Numbered from the stretch's first letter, positions 38,044 through 47,917 are shown. The stretch is 64,000 bases of DNA from Moheibacter lacus (GCF_014042165.1 NZ_JACDZE010000001.1:1696046-1760045); one strand, 5' to 3'. A program made the numbers and translations. Notes: a model not told the origin generated them from the letters alone.

Positions 38044-39978
38044 ATGATTTCACGCCAAACCATAGATTCAATTTTTTCCGCTGCCAGAGTGGAAGAGGTC
38101 ATAGGTGATTTTGTCAGTCTAAAACGTGCCGGAAGTAATTTAAAAGGGCTTTCACCATTTGTGGATGAGAAAACACCTTCTTTTATGGTTTCGCCTGCCA
38201 AACAGATTTGGAAAGATTTTTCTACTGGAAAAGGAGGAAATGTCGTCACTTTTTTGATGGAACATGAACAATTTACGTATCCGGAGGCACTTCGTTGGTT
38301 GGCGAAAAAATACAACATCGAAATCGAAGAAGACCGAGAACAAACGGACGAACAAAAAGAAGAACTCAAACTCAGAGAAAGTCTGTTTATCGTTTCTGAA
38401 TTTGCCAAAAAATATTTCATCGAACAATTAAATGAAACCGAAGAAGGAAAAAACGTCGGACTGAGTTATTTCAAAGAAAGGGGTTTTACCAAACAAACGA
38501 TCGATAAATTTGAACTCGGTTATTCGCCGACAAAAAGAAATGCTTTTACCGAGACTGCAGAAAAAAAGGGATATGGTAAAAATATTTTGGAAGCATCCGG
38601 TTTGTCGATTTACAAAGATTCGGAGAACGGAATCGATCGTTTTCGGGAAAGAGTGATGTTCCCGATTCATAGTTTTTCTGGACGGGTTTTAGGATTTGGT
38701 GGGCGGATTTTGCGTAGTGATGTAAAGGCGGCCAAATACCTGAATTCTCCGGAAACGGAAATTTATCACAAAAGTAAAATTCTCTATGGTATTTTTCAAT
38801 CCAAACAAGCGATCTTGAAACAGAACGAATGTTTGTTGGTGGAAGGCTATACAGATGTGATTTCGTTGCATCAATCAGGAATTGAAAATGTGGTGGCGAG
38901 TTCCGGAACGGCTTTGACACCCGACCAAATCAGATTGATCAAAAGGTTGACGCCTAACGTTACGATTTTGTATGATGGAGATTCAGCCGGAATCAAAGCT
39001 TCGTTTCGGGGAATCGATTTGATTTTGGAGCAAGAGTTGAATGTGAAAGTTTTGTTATTCCCGGAAGGAGAAGATCCTGATTCTTTTGCGCAGAAAAATT
39101 CTTCAGAAAACATCCAAAAATACATAGAGGAAAATGCTTTGGATTTCATTCAATTCAAAGCCAAAGTATTGCTGGAAGAAGCCAAAGACAGTCCGGTAAA
39201 AAAAGCTGAATTGATTCGCGACATCATCCATAGTATTTCTTTGATTCCCAATGTGATTCAGCGCGAATTGTACATTCAGCAAACTGCAGAATTGATGCAG
39301 GTTAGAGAAGAGGTGTTGTTCAAAGAATTGGGTCAAAATTTAGATAGAAAACATAAAGAGGCAAAAGAAAAAAGGGAAACGGAAAGGCGCTCTCATTCAC
39401 TGGAAGTCGTTAAAGAAGAGGCGATTGCGATAAACCCAAGGATGATAGTTGAGGAAGAACTCATCAAACTGATCATGCAGTTCGGGAATTTGGTGGTAGA
39501 TTTAAAAGATGATGCGGGTGAAACTTATGCCACGACTGTAATTGAAGAAATTTTACAACAATTTGAGTCCAATGACTTGAAATTTGGAAATGAAATTTAC
39601 CAATCCATTTTTGAGGATGTTAAATTGGGCTATGAAAAAGAAGAATTGCGGACAGGAGATTTCTTTGTCAAATTATTTGACGAAGGTAAAACAGAAATCG
39701 CATCTGAAGCGATGATGGAGAAATATTCTATTAGTGATAATTGGGAGAAAAAGTTGAATATTCATATCAAAGCCAAAGAAGATAATATATCGAAGGACAT
39801 TTCAGACACCATTTTGCGTTATAAAACTTTTTATTTGGATGATTTGATCAAAGAATTTTCCGAAATCTTAAAACAACAAGAAGTCGATGGTGAATTGCGT
39901 ATGGAGCAATTGGAAAAAATCATTTTGCTGACTCAAATGCGCGCAAAAATCTTCAAAGCACTTAATCGTGTGATTTAA
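38044..39978 (+). CDS. dnaG: DNA primase DnaG with degenerate zinc-binding domain
   Basis: 644 aa. The N-terminal domain aligns with the CHC2 zinc domain (LKGLSPFVDEKTPSF, QIWKDFSTGKGGN), but the ligands Cys, His, Cys and Cys are replaced by S37, V40, D58 and T61. The TOPRIM catalytic core is intact: ECLLVEGYTDVISLHQ supplies the key Glu and TILYDGDSAGIKAS the DGD triad. A helical C-terminal region for helicase contact follows. DnaG makes RNA primers for replication. Fold and length are normal, so I infer a functional primase without zinc. The start gives the family sequence MISRQTIDSIFSAARVEEVI. Confidence 0.95.
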   Translation: MISRQTIDSIFSAARVEEVIGDFVSLKRAGSNLKGLSPFVDEKTPSFMVSPAKQIWKDFSTGKGGNVVTFLMEHEQFTYPEALRWLAKKYNIEIEEDREQTDEQKEELKLRESLFIVSEFAKKYFIEQLNETEEGKNVGLSYFKERGFTKQTIDKFELGYSPTKRNAFTETAEKKGYGKNILEASGLSIYKDSENGIDRFRERVMFPIHSFSGRVLGFGGRILRSDVKAAKYLNSPETEIYHKSKILYGIFQSKQAILKQNECLLVEGYTDVISLHQSGIENVVASSGTALTPDQIRLIKRLTPNVTILYDGDSAGIKASFRGIDLILEQELNVKVLLFPEGEDPDSFAQKNSSENIQKYIEENALDFIQFKAKVLLEEAKDSPVKKAELIRDIIHSISLIPNVIQRELYIQQTAELMQVREEVLFKELGQNLDRKHKEAKEKRETERRSHSLEVVKEEAIAINPRMIVEEELIKLIMQFGNLVVDLKDDAGETYATTVIEEILQQFESNDLKFGNEIYQSIFEDVKLGYEKEELRTGDFFVKLFDEGKTEIASEAMMEKYSISDNWEKKLNIHIKAKEDNISKDISDTILRYKTFYLDDLIKEFSEILKQQEVDGELRMEQLEKIILLTQMRAKIFKALNRVI

Positions 39979-40412
39979 TCAATTAATTTACAGCGAATTA
40001 CTTCTTCAACAACCAAAGCAGATGGAAAGCTTCTTCTGGCTTTGTTTAAAGTGGATTGGGCTGTTTCTCTTGATTCGAAATACCCTACTTTGACTTTATA
40101 ATCAGGAGAAATATAATCTAAATCTGAGTATAAACCAGGAAACAAAGATTTCAATTCTTTTAATTTGGATTCAGCTTCCGTTCTGTTTTTCGAATAAAAA
40201 ACCTGAATCCTTGCTCCATGACAAAATTCCGGAACTGGAGCCGGTACAGGATCTGAAGTCGGACAAATCGCTTTTTCTTTTGATTTTAAAAGTTGATCGA
40301 TTCCTTTGTCCATTTCTATGGTAAGATTTCCAGAAGCTGTCGTAACAAAATTGTCTTGACTGTATAAAAAATTAGAAAGAATAAGGGTGATCATCGTTAA
40401 TCTCAGCAGCAT
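39975..40412 (-). CDS. Exported SPOR-domain protein
   Basis: 145 aa with a signal peptide (MLLRLTMITLILSNFLYS). Residues about 65-140 fit a SPOR-type fold: ARIQVFYSKNRTEAESKLKELKSLFP, then VKVGYFESRETAQSTLNKARRSFPSALVV. SPOR domains bind denuded peptidoglycan glycans. Three cysteines (CPTS, FCHG, IRCK) are shared with the paralog next to it. The stop overlaps the dnaG stop on the opposite strand. The exact role is unknown. Confidence 0.78.
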   Translation of the reverse strand: MLLRLTMITLILSNFLYSQDNFVTTASGNLTIEMDKGIDQLLKSKEKAICPTSDPVPAPVPEFCHGARIQVFYSKNRTEAESKLKELKSLFPGLYSDLDYISPDYKVKVGYFESRETAQSTLNKARRSFPSALVVEEVIRCKLID

Positions 40413-40517
40413 ATTTTCAATTTATATTAGACAAACGGAAAAAATAATGCCGAAGTATACGTTGGAAAAAAGAATGGGAAAATTTAACTTCAATTTTAGA
40501 CAGTAGAAATTAACATC

Positions 40518-40545
40518 CGTCCTTCGTCAATCGTCCTTCGTCAAT
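40518..40545. repeat. Tandem 14-bp direct repeat
   Basis: Two exact copies of CGTCCTTCGTCAAT lie between the two SPOR genes, touching the stop codon of the second. Similar short TTCGTN-rich tracts occur at 37998-38030 and 62011-62050. Confidence 0.6.
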
Positions 40546-41036
40546 CAAATTGCTTTCCTACACCATACACGCCATTGGACTGCAAAAGCAGAAGGATAGA
40601 TCCGCTGAATACGGCGCAAATCAGCGCTTGCAGATTGTCTGGTAAAATAGTCTCCCACCAAGATTCGCCAATCTGGGCTGGCATAAATCAATTCAGGTGT
40701 GAGATTGGGGTGTTGTCTCGAGAAATCGTTTTTCACTTTATTGGCAGCATCGCGGTCTTTGGTATAGAAAATTTGGATTTTATAACCCATGATTTTTTGT
40801 TGGGTTGCGCATTTATCGGCAGGAGTCAATTTTTTTGGTGGAACGTAGACATTCTTCTTACAGACTTTTTGTTCTTTGCTTTTGATCAGATTTTCTAAAC
40901 TTTTATCGAGATCGATAGATACTTTTCCTCCGCTGATGGAGTCGTTTAGAACCCAATAACTCGGTGATTCAGATTGAGTTTGGGCTAGGTTTTGAATTCC
41001 TAAAAATGCGAATATTAAAATGAAATATTTAGTCAT
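40545..41036 (-). CDS. Exported SPOR-domain protein, paralog
   Basis: 163 aa with a signal peptide (MTKYFILIFAFLGIQNLAQ). The C-terminal half repeats the pattern of the neighbour: YKIQIFYTKDRDAANKVKNDF, then WRILVGDYFTRQSASADLRRIQRIYPSAFAV. Both proteins share a middle segment (SLENLIKSKEQKVC here, GIDQLLKSKEKAIC there) and matching cysteines. The pair therefore arose by tandem duplication. A peptidoglycan-binding role is inferred from the fold. Confidence 0.78.
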   Translation of the reverse strand: MTKYFILIFAFLGIQNLAQTQSESPSYWVLNDSISGGKVSIDLDKSLENLIKSKEQKVCKKNVYVPPKKLTPADKCATQQKIMGYKIQIFYTKDRDAANKVKNDFSRQHPNLTPELIYASPDWRILVGDYFTRQSASADLRRIQRIYPSAFAVQWRVWCRKAI

Positions 41037-41261
41037 ACATTCAATTCTCTAAATGGTTATACAAATATATCAGAAGATTATAAATTAGTTGATACATATT
41101 GATAAAAAGATTCTGCTAATTGGTGTTTGGGATTGGGAGAGGAGTTAAGGATTGATTATGTGGTAGTTTGGTTGTTATTTTATTTAGAAACATTTTAAAT
41201 TAATTAAAATGATAAACTTCATTATCGAAATCTTATGATTTTATTAAGCATTGAGCCTATT

Positions 41262-41294
41262 TTTGTCGGGTTAAAAATCAAGTTTTAACATTTG
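41262..41294 (+). promoter_or_regulatory. Candidate promoter of the act operon
   Basis: TTTG (41262-41265), a 20-nt spacer and TAACATTTG (41286-41294), which is one base longer than the consensus -7 box. A leader of about 20 nt would precede actA. A palindrome (CATTTTAA, 41191-41198, with TTAAAATG, 41204-41211) lies farther upstream and could bind a regulator. Confidence 0.4.
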
Positions 41295-41317
41295 TAAACG
41301 AACTCAATGTTTAGTAA

Positions 41318-42751
41318 ATGAAGGCAAGACCACTTTACAGAATGCAATTATTGAATTTGGCCATATTTTTAGCCTTATTCTCCTTTTCTTATTCACAAGA
41401 TGAAATCACCGGTGACGGCGCAAAGGGATATGAATTGTTCCAAGCGAATTGTACTGCTTGTCACCAAGTAGACGGGACATTAATCGGTCCGCAGATTCGT
41501 GGTGTAGTAGACCGTGTGAAAGAAGAAGGAGGAGTAGGAAGAGAATGGCTTCATGCTTGGATCAAGGACAATAAAGCACTTCGCGAATCAGGCGATGCTT
41601 ATGCCAACAAGATTTTTGAACAATACAACCGTCAGGAGATGTTGACATTTCCATCTTTGAGTGAGCAAGATATTGACGATATTTTGGTGTATTCAATGGA
41701 TCCTGATGCGGGGCAGGCGGCATTTGAGGAAGCGAAGAAAAAGGCTGCGGATGAAGCTGCTGCTGCAAAGGCTGCTAAGGCCAGCAGTGGTGGAGGTGTT
41801 TCAAGCGGAATCGCTATCGTAGGTTTCTTTATCCTTTCTGTATTGTTAATTTGGATTTTGGTTCGTTTGAATGCATTGGTGAAATTGACACGTGCAGAAG
41901 AGTTGACGCCAGAAGACGAAGAAGCAGCTTTTGATTTTGCAGGAATGATGCAGAAATATGACAAAGTATTTAAAGCTTCATTGGTTCTGTTGTTGTTCTT
42001 GACATTATTTGGACTTTGGAAATTCTTGTTGCATATAGGTGTAGACAAAGGATACGAACCAGAGCAACCGATTTATTTCTCTCACCAAGTACATGCTGGT
42101 GTTCAAGGGATTGATTGTCAATACTGTCACTCCAGTGCGAAATACGGAAAAGTATCAGGTATTCCTTCGCCAAATCTTTGTATGAATTGTCATAAAACCA
42201 TCAAAGAGTATAAAGGAGATTACTACGAAGAACATTTGGTGGAAAGTGGCGAATATGCCAGTGCAGATGAGGTGAAGAAATTCTACACGGGAGAAATCCA
42301 AAAAATGTACAAAGCAATCGGTTGGGATCCAGAGAAAAATGTGTATACAGGAGAGCAAAAACCAATCGAATGGGTGAGAATCCACAATATGCCGGACTTT
42401 GTGTACTTTAGTCACGCTCAGCACGTTGTTGCTGGAGAAAAAGCAATCTTGAAAGCCATCGCAGATGGAACGATACCAAATTCGGAAGAATTGAACTTAC
42501 CGGACAATAGCCAAGTATGTTTTGCTTGTCACGGAGATGTGACCAAAATGGATGAATTAAAAATGGCCAATCAATTTACGATGGGATGGTGTATAGAATG
42601 TCACCGAACTACGGAAGTGGATATGTCCAACGAATATAACAATCAATACTACGCTGAACTTCATGAGAAATTGAAAAAAGAATACGGTGATGGAGCCAAA
42701 ATTACAGTGGATGCCATCGGAGGTTTGGAATGTGGAAAATGTCATTATTAA
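41318..42751 (+). CDS. actA: Alternative complex III subunit A, multiheme cytochrome c
   Basis: 477 aa. A signal peptide (to about residue 27) is followed by a monoheme cytochrome domain with CTACH at 45. A membrane helix spans about 165-190 and a second about 220-240. The ActA pentaheme domain follows with CQYCH (267), CMNCH (288), CFACH (401), CIECH (425) and CGKCH (472). That makes six heme sites in one chain. In the complex, electrons from menaquinol pass through these hemes to a soluble or bound cytochrome c. It starts the six-gene operon. Confidence 0.95.
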   Translation: MKARPLYRMQLLNLAIFLALFSFSYSQDEITGDGAKGYELFQANCTACHQVDGTLIGPQIRGVVDRVKEEGGVGREWLHAWIKDNKALRESGDAYANKIFEQYNRQEMLTFPSLSEQDIDDILVYSMDPDAGQAAFEEAKKKAADEAAAAKAAKASSGGGVSSGIAIVGFFILSVLLIWILVRLNALVKLTRAEELTPEDEEAAFDFAGMMQKYDKVFKASLVLLLFLTLFGLWKFLLHIGVDKGYEPEQPIYFSHQVHAGVQGIDCQYCHSSAKYGKVSGIPSPNLCMNCHKTIKEYKGDYYEEHLVESGEYASADEVKKFYTGEIQKMYKAIGWDPEKNVYTGEQKPIEWVRIHNMPDFVYFSHAQHVVAGEKAILKAIADGTIPNSEELNLPDNSQVCFACHGDVTKMDELKMANQFTMGWCIECHRTTEVDMSNEYNNQYYAELHEKLKKEYGDGAKITVDAIGGLECGKCHY

Positions 42752-42771
42752 AAATTAATTAAGAGGTATAA

Positions 42772-45700
42772 ATGGCTTCTAAGAAAACATATTGGAGAAG
42801 TATCGAAGAGTTAAATAATCCAAATTTAACAGAACAATTGGCGTCCAATGAATTTGCTGAAGAAGTTCCGGTAGAGGATTTCCTTGGGAACAAACAAGCA
42901 ATGGAAGGAACGCAAACTTCGAGACGAGACTTTTTAAAACTATTGGGATTCAGTACAGCTGCTGTTACACTTGCTGCTTGTGAGGCTCCGGTGATCAAAT
43001 CCATTCCTTATGTGGTGAAACCGGATTCTGTAACACCTGGTGTGCCGACTTGGTATGCGTCGACGGTTTTTGATGGCTACGATTATGCAAACGTTTTAAT
43101 CAAAACTCGAGAAGGACGTCCGATCCGTATCAATACCAATAAATCTGCAAAATATTTTGCAACAACCAATGCCAGAGTTCAGGCTTCTGTTCTTTCATTG
43201 TATGATTCCGACAAAGTTCGTGGTCCACAATTGAAAAGCGGAAACAGTTTTAAACCGACTTCATGGAAAAATATCGATGAAGAAGTTTTAGGCAAATTAA
43301 AAACAGTTGGCGGAAAGAAAGTGGTAGTTTTAACTTCTTCCTTACCAAGTCCAACGACTAAAAAATTAATCAACGATTTTAAAACGAAATATCCGACTGT
43401 AGAACATGTGGTATATGATGCGGTGAATTATTCGCCTGCTCTGGATGCTGCAGAAGAAATCTACGGTCAACGTGTTTTGCCATTCTATAATTTAGAAACA
43501 ACTGAATTATTGGTTTCTTTCAATGCCGATTTCTTAGGAGATTATAATGGAGGAAGCGCCGAGCATGGTTATGCAAAAGCAAGAAAACCGGGCAAGACGA
43601 TGATGCGTCATATCCAAGTAGAAAGTAACCTTTCTATGACAGGTGCAAACGCAGATACGCGTTATCCGATGAAACAAACCGATGTTTTGAAAACATTGGC
43701 AGAAGTTTACAAAGGATTAACCAGTTCAACTTCTGATAAAGTAGCTTCTACTATTGTTAAGGAAATCAAAGCCAAAGGAAGCAAAGCTGTAGTTTTGGCA
43801 GACGGAAACAAAGAAGCATTTGCTTTGTGTTTTGCGATCAATCAATTGATCAATTCTGAAGCAGTTTCCAAAACAAAAGTTACGTTATTAAAAGAATCAA
43901 ACGATAAAGCATTCAACCAATTTTTGGCGGACGCTAAATCAGGGAATGTAGGAGTACTTTTGATGTTCCAAACCAATCCGATTTACAACCACCCGAAATC
44001 CAAAGAAATTGCTGCTGCATTTTCTAAAATTGGATTGAAAGTAGCAATGTCTGAAAAATTGGACGAAACAGCTTCTCTTGCAGATGTTGTAGCTCCGGTT
44101 CCACATTTTTTAGAAGCTTGGAACGATGTCAATCCTGCAACCGGAATTTATTCTTTGCAACAACCTACGATTCAACGCATATTTGATACAAGACAATTCC
44201 AAGATTCATTGTTGACTTGGATGAAAGACGAAGTCAGCGTTGAAACAATTGCAGCTGATACATTGGTGACCAATCAAGATCCAAACAAGATCGAATTGGT
44301 GATGCCAAAACCATCTTATTTACAACCAGCAACTGAGTTCTACAAATATTTAAAAGCCAATTGGGAAACGACGATACTTCCACAATTGGGTTATAGTTTC
44401 AATCAGGCATTGTACAATGGTTACAATGAATCAACTGAAACAACAAGTTTAGCAGCTTCAGGAAATGCTGCTGCAGCCGCTGACAAATTAGCTTCAGCAA
44501 AAGCATCAGAATGGGAATTGCAATTGTACACAAGTTGTGGAATTGGAGATGGATCTCAAGCCAATAATCCCTGGTTACAAGAATTGCCGGATCCGATTAC
44601 CAGAGCTTCTTGGGACAATTACATTACATTGAACCCAAATGATGCTGAAAAATTTGACATTGAAATTTCTGAAAACGCAAACGTGAAAAACGGACGTATG
44701 CAGTTTGACGGAGATTATGTCAATATTACCGCAAACGGTGTGAAACTGGAAAATGTTCCGGTATTCATCCAACCTGGACAAGCCATTGGAACTATTGGCT
44801 TGGCATTGGGTTATGGACGCACAAAAGGAGGAAAAGTAGCCAACGAAGTTGGTGTAAATGCTTATCCGCTTTATGCAAACGGAAACATGAGCGTTTCCAA
44901 TGTGAAAATCGAGCGTACCAAACAAGGTGATAAACATGAATTTGCATGTATGCAGATGCAAAACACTTTGATGGGACGATATGAAATCGCACGTCAAACG
45001 ACATTGGCCGATTTCTTAAATAAACCGGTTGAAGAATGGAATGAGCCTGCTGTAATGCCAACTTGGAGAGGAACATCTCCGGTAGGTGAGGTGGACATTT
45101 GGCGTTCACATGATCGTTCAATCGGTCCTCATTTCAACTTATCGGTTGACTTGAATGCATGTACAGGTTGTGGTGCTTGTATCATCGCTTGTCAGGCAGA
45201 AAACAACACAGCGGTAGTTGGAAAACAAGAAATGAGAATGTCGCGTGATATGTATTGGTTGAGAATTGACCGATATTATTCTGACGTTACCGATAATACC
45301 CGTACACAAAAAGTACAATTAGAAGGACTTACAGAAGACGCCAAAGAAGACAAAACGGAAGCGGCGATGTACCGCAAATTGATCAAACCGGAAGCAGAAA
45401 ATCCGGATGTGATTTTCCAGCCGATGATGTGTCAGCACTGTAACCATGCACCTTGTGAAACGGTATGTCCGGTTGCGGCAACTTCACACGGTCGTCAAGG
45501 TCAGAATATGATGGCATATAACCGTTGTGTGGGAACACGTTATTGCGCCAACAACTGTCCGTATAAAGTACGTCGTTTCAACTGGTTCAATTATGCACAA
45601 AACGATAAATTTGATTTCAATATGAATGATGATTTAGGTCGAATGGTGTTGAATCCTGATGTTGTGGTACGTACAAGAGGGGTGATGGAAAAATGTTCGT

Positions 45701-45963
45701 TCTGTATTCAAGATACGCAAGCAGCTATTTTACGTGCGAAAAAAGAAGGAAGAAGAGTTACCGATGAAGAGTTCAAAGATGCATGTTCTTGTGCAGCAGC
45801 TTGTGGAACAGGAGCGATGGTATTTGGTGATGTGAATGATGCTGAAAGTGATGTTACGAAGTTAAGTGAAGACAATCGCGTGTACCGAGTGATTGAAGAA
45901 TTGGGTACAAAACCAAATGTTTTCTATCACGTAAAGGTGAAAAACAGAGCAGAAAAAGCCTAA
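42772..45963 (+). CDS. actB: Alternative complex III subunit B, molybdopterin-like/iron-sulfur protein
   Basis: 1063 aa. A Tat-like motif (TSRRDFLKLLGF, 49-60) ends in a lipobox-like LAAC. The first 740 residues resemble the molybdopterin oxidoreductase fold, which in ActB lacks the cofactor. The C-terminal part has ferredoxin clusters: CTGCGACIIACQAEN, CQHCNHAPCETVCP, CVGTRYCANNCPYKVRR and CSFCIQ with CSCAAACGTGA. These carry electrons between the quinol site in ActC and the hemes. The protein faces the periplasm. It is fused as in other Bacteroidota. Confidence 0.95.
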   Translation: MASKKTYWRSIEELNNPNLTEQLASNEFAEEVPVEDFLGNKQAMEGTQTSRRDFLKLLGFSTAAVTLAACEAPVIKSIPYVVKPDSVTPGVPTWYASTVFDGYDYANVLIKTREGRPIRINTNKSAKYFATTNARVQASVLSLYDSDKVRGPQLKSGNSFKPTSWKNIDEEVLGKLKTVGGKKVVVLTSSLPSPTTKKLINDFKTKYPTVEHVVYDAVNYSPALDAAEEIYGQRVLPFYNLETTELLVSFNADFLGDYNGGSAEHGYAKARKPGKTMMRHIQVESNLSMTGANADTRYPMKQTDVLKTLAEVYKGLTSSTSDKVASTIVKEIKAKGSKAVVLADGNKEAFALCFAINQLINSEAVSKTKVTLLKESNDKAFNQFLADAKSGNVGVLLMFQTNPIYNHPKSKEIAAAFSKIGLKVAMSEKLDETASLADVVAPVPHFLEAWNDVNPATGIYSLQQPTIQRIFDTRQFQDSLLTWMKDEVSVETIAADTLVTNQDPNKIELVMPKPSYLQPATEFYKYLKANWETTILPQLGYSFNQALYNGYNESTETTSLAASGNAAAAADKLASAKASEWELQLYTSCGIGDGSQANNPWLQELPDPITRASWDNYITLNPNDAEKFDIEISENANVKNGRMQFDGDYVNITANGVKLENVPVFIQPGQAIGTIGLALGYGRTKGGKVANEVGVNAYPLYANGNMSVSNVKIERTKQGDKHEFACMQMQNTLMGRYEIARQTTLADFLNKPVEEWNEPAVMPTWRGTSPVGEVDIWRSHDRSIGPHFNLSVDLNACTGCGACIIACQAENNTAVVGKQEMRMSRDMYWLRIDRYYSDVTDNTRTQKVQLEGLTEDAKEDKTEAAMYRKLIKPEAENPDVIFQPMMCQHCNHAPCETVCPVAATSHGRQGQNMMAYNRCVGTRYCANNCPYKVRRFNWFNYAQNDKFDFNMNDDLGRMVLNPDVVVRTRGVMEKCSFCIQDTQAAILRAKKEGRRVTDEEFKDACSCAAACGTGAMVFGDVNDAESDVTKLSEDNRVYRVIEELGTKPNVFYHVKVKNRAEKA

Positions 45964-45993
45964 GTTTAATAAAGAAATAAGTTAGAAAGAAAT

Positions 45994-47400
45994 ATGTCAC
46001 ATTACGAATCACCGGTTAGAGAGCCTTTAATTATAGGACATAAAACCTACCATGATATTACGGTAGACATTGCCCGACCGATTGAAAACAAATCGGGAAA
46101 ATTATGGTGGCTGGCGTTTAGTATAGCATTGGTAACCTTTTTATACGGTTTGGGTTGTATAGCATATACGATTGGAACAGGTATTGGGGTTTGGGGAATT
46201 AACAGAACCATCGGATGGGCTTGGGACATCACCAACTTCGTTTGGTGGGTAGGTATCGGTCACGCAGGGACTTTGATTTCTGCCGTATTGTTGCTTTTCC
46301 GTCAAAAATGGAGAATGTCGATCAACCGATCAGCAGAGGCGATGACGATCTTTGCGGTTGTTCAGGCAGCGTTGTTCCCTGTAATTCACATGGGACGTCC
46401 TTGGGTTGGATATTGGGTTTTCCCTGTTCCAAATAACTTTGGTTCATTTTGGGTAAACTTTAACTCACCATTATTATGGGACGTATTTGCGATTTCGACT
46501 TATTTCTCCGTATCGGTAGTATTCTGGTACATGGGATTGATTCCAGATTTCGCGATGATTCGTGACAGAGCTAAAAAACCTTTTTCAAAGAAAATATACG
46601 GGATCCTGAGCATGGGATGGGGAGGAAAAGCCAAACACTGGCAAAGACATGAAGAATTGTCTTTGGTATTGGCAGGATTGTGTACACCGCTAGTATTCTC
46701 GGTACACACGATTGTATCCTTTGACTTTGCTACTTCGGTAATTAAAGGATGGCACTCTACGGTTTATCCGCCGTATTTCGTAGCGGGAGCGATTTTCTCC
46801 GGATTTGCGATGGTACAAACCTTATTGAGTGTGATGCGTAAAGTGATGCATTTGGAAGAATATATCACGCGTCAGCATATCGAATTGATGAACATCGTGA
46901 TCATCGTAACCGGTGGAATGGTTGCAGTAGCTTATGCAACGGAATTCTGGGTAGGATGGTATTCCGGTAGCCGATATGAAGACTTTACCTATTTCTCTCC
47001 GGGAGCAGCCGTAGGGCCTTATTGGTGGGCATTCTGGGCGTTGATTATTTGTAATGTCTTGGTACCTGGATTGTTATGGTTTAGAAAAATCAGAAGAGAT
47101 TTCGTTTGGACATTTATCATTTCTATTGTGGTAAACACGGGAATGTGGTTTGAGCGTTTTGATATTATCGTAATCAACTTATCGCGAGATTATATTCCGG
47201 GCGGTTGGACGATGTTTATGCCTACCTTTGTTGACGTAGGGATTTTCATCGGAACCAATGGATTCTTCTTCGTGTTATTCCTATTGTACTCACGTACATT
47301 CCCGGTAATTGCACAAGCGGAGTTGAAAACGATTTTAAAATCATCAGGAGAAAGTTATAAAAAACATCATACAGAAGACGATCATCATCATGAGCACTAA
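45994..47400 (+). CDS. actC: Alternative complex III subunit C, NrfD-type quinol-binding protein
   Basis: 468 aa with about ten membrane helices. NrfD/PsrC-type features are RTIGWAWDITNFVWWVGIGHAGTLISA and FSVHTIVSFDFATSVIKGWHSTVYPPYFVAGAIFSG. The C-terminus is histidine-rich (HHTEDDHHHEH). The subunit holds the menaquinol oxidation site in the inner membrane. Its end overlaps actD by 11 bp, so the two are coupled. Confidence 0.95.
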   Translation: MSHYESPVREPLIIGHKTYHDITVDIARPIENKSGKLWWLAFSIALVTFLYGLGCIAYTIGTGIGVWGINRTIGWAWDITNFVWWVGIGHAGTLISAVLLLFRQKWRMSINRSAEAMTIFAVVQAALFPVIHMGRPWVGYWVFPVPNNFGSFWVNFNSPLLWDVFAISTYFSVSVVFWYMGLIPDFAMIRDRAKKPFSKKIYGILSMGWGGKAKHWQRHEELSLVLAGLCTPLVFSVHTIVSFDFATSVIKGWHSTVYPPYFVAGAIFSGFAMVQTLLSVMRKVMHLEEYITRQHIELMNIVIIVTGGMVAVAYATEFWVGWYSGSRYEDFTYFSPGAAVGPYWWAFWALIICNVLVPGLLWFRKIRRDFVWTFIISIVVNTGMWFERFDIIVINLSRDYIPGGWTMFMPTFVDVGIFIGTNGFFFVLFLLYSRTFPVIAQAELKTILKSSGESYKKHHTEDDHHHEH

Positions 47401-47917
47401 AACAATATACGGCCTTTACGGTGACGACGACGATTTATTAAAAGCCATTAAGACTTTTAATAAGGAAGGTATCGCTATCAAAGAAGTTTATACACCCTTT
47501 CCGGTTCACGGATTGGACAAAGTATTGGGATTAAAGAAAACCAGAATTTCTGATGCAGCATTTTTCTATGGACTATATGGGACGACTTTAGCATCAACCA
47601 TGACTTGGTTCATGATGAATCATGATTGGCCACAAGACATCGGAGGAAAACCATCTTTTACATGGTTTGAAAATATGCCGGCTTTCATTCCGATTATGTT
47701 TGAGTTGACTGTATTTTGTGCAGCTCACTTGATGTCTTTGACCTTTTTGGTACGAAATAAATTGTATCCGGGTGCAAAAGCGCAAAATCCAGATCCTAGA
47801 ACCACAGATGATAAGTTTTTGATGGAAATTGAATCTACTGATGTGGACAAAGTAAAAGAAGCATTTATCAATACCGGAGCAGAAGAAGTAACAGTAAGAG
47901 ATTTAATCCCGGGTTAA
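47390..47917 (+). CDS. actD: Alternative complex III subunit D (DUF3341)
   Basis: 175 aa. IYGLYGDDDDLLKAIKTFNKEGI and the two helices around residues 60-80 and 100-125 are typical of ActD, a small membrane subunit with a cytoplasmic ferredoxin-like N-terminal domain. Its role is structural and may include proton movement. It overlaps actC by 11 bp and is 12 bp from actE. Confidence 0.93.
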   Translation: MSTKTIYGLYGDDDDLLKAIKTFNKEGIAIKEVYTPFPVHGLDKVLGLKKTRISDAAFFYGLYGTTLASTMTWFMMNHDWPQDIGGKPSFTWFENMPAFIPIMFELTVFCAAHLMSLTFLVRNKLYPGAKAQNPDPRTTDDKFLMEIESTDVDKVKEAFINTGAEEVTVRDLIPG

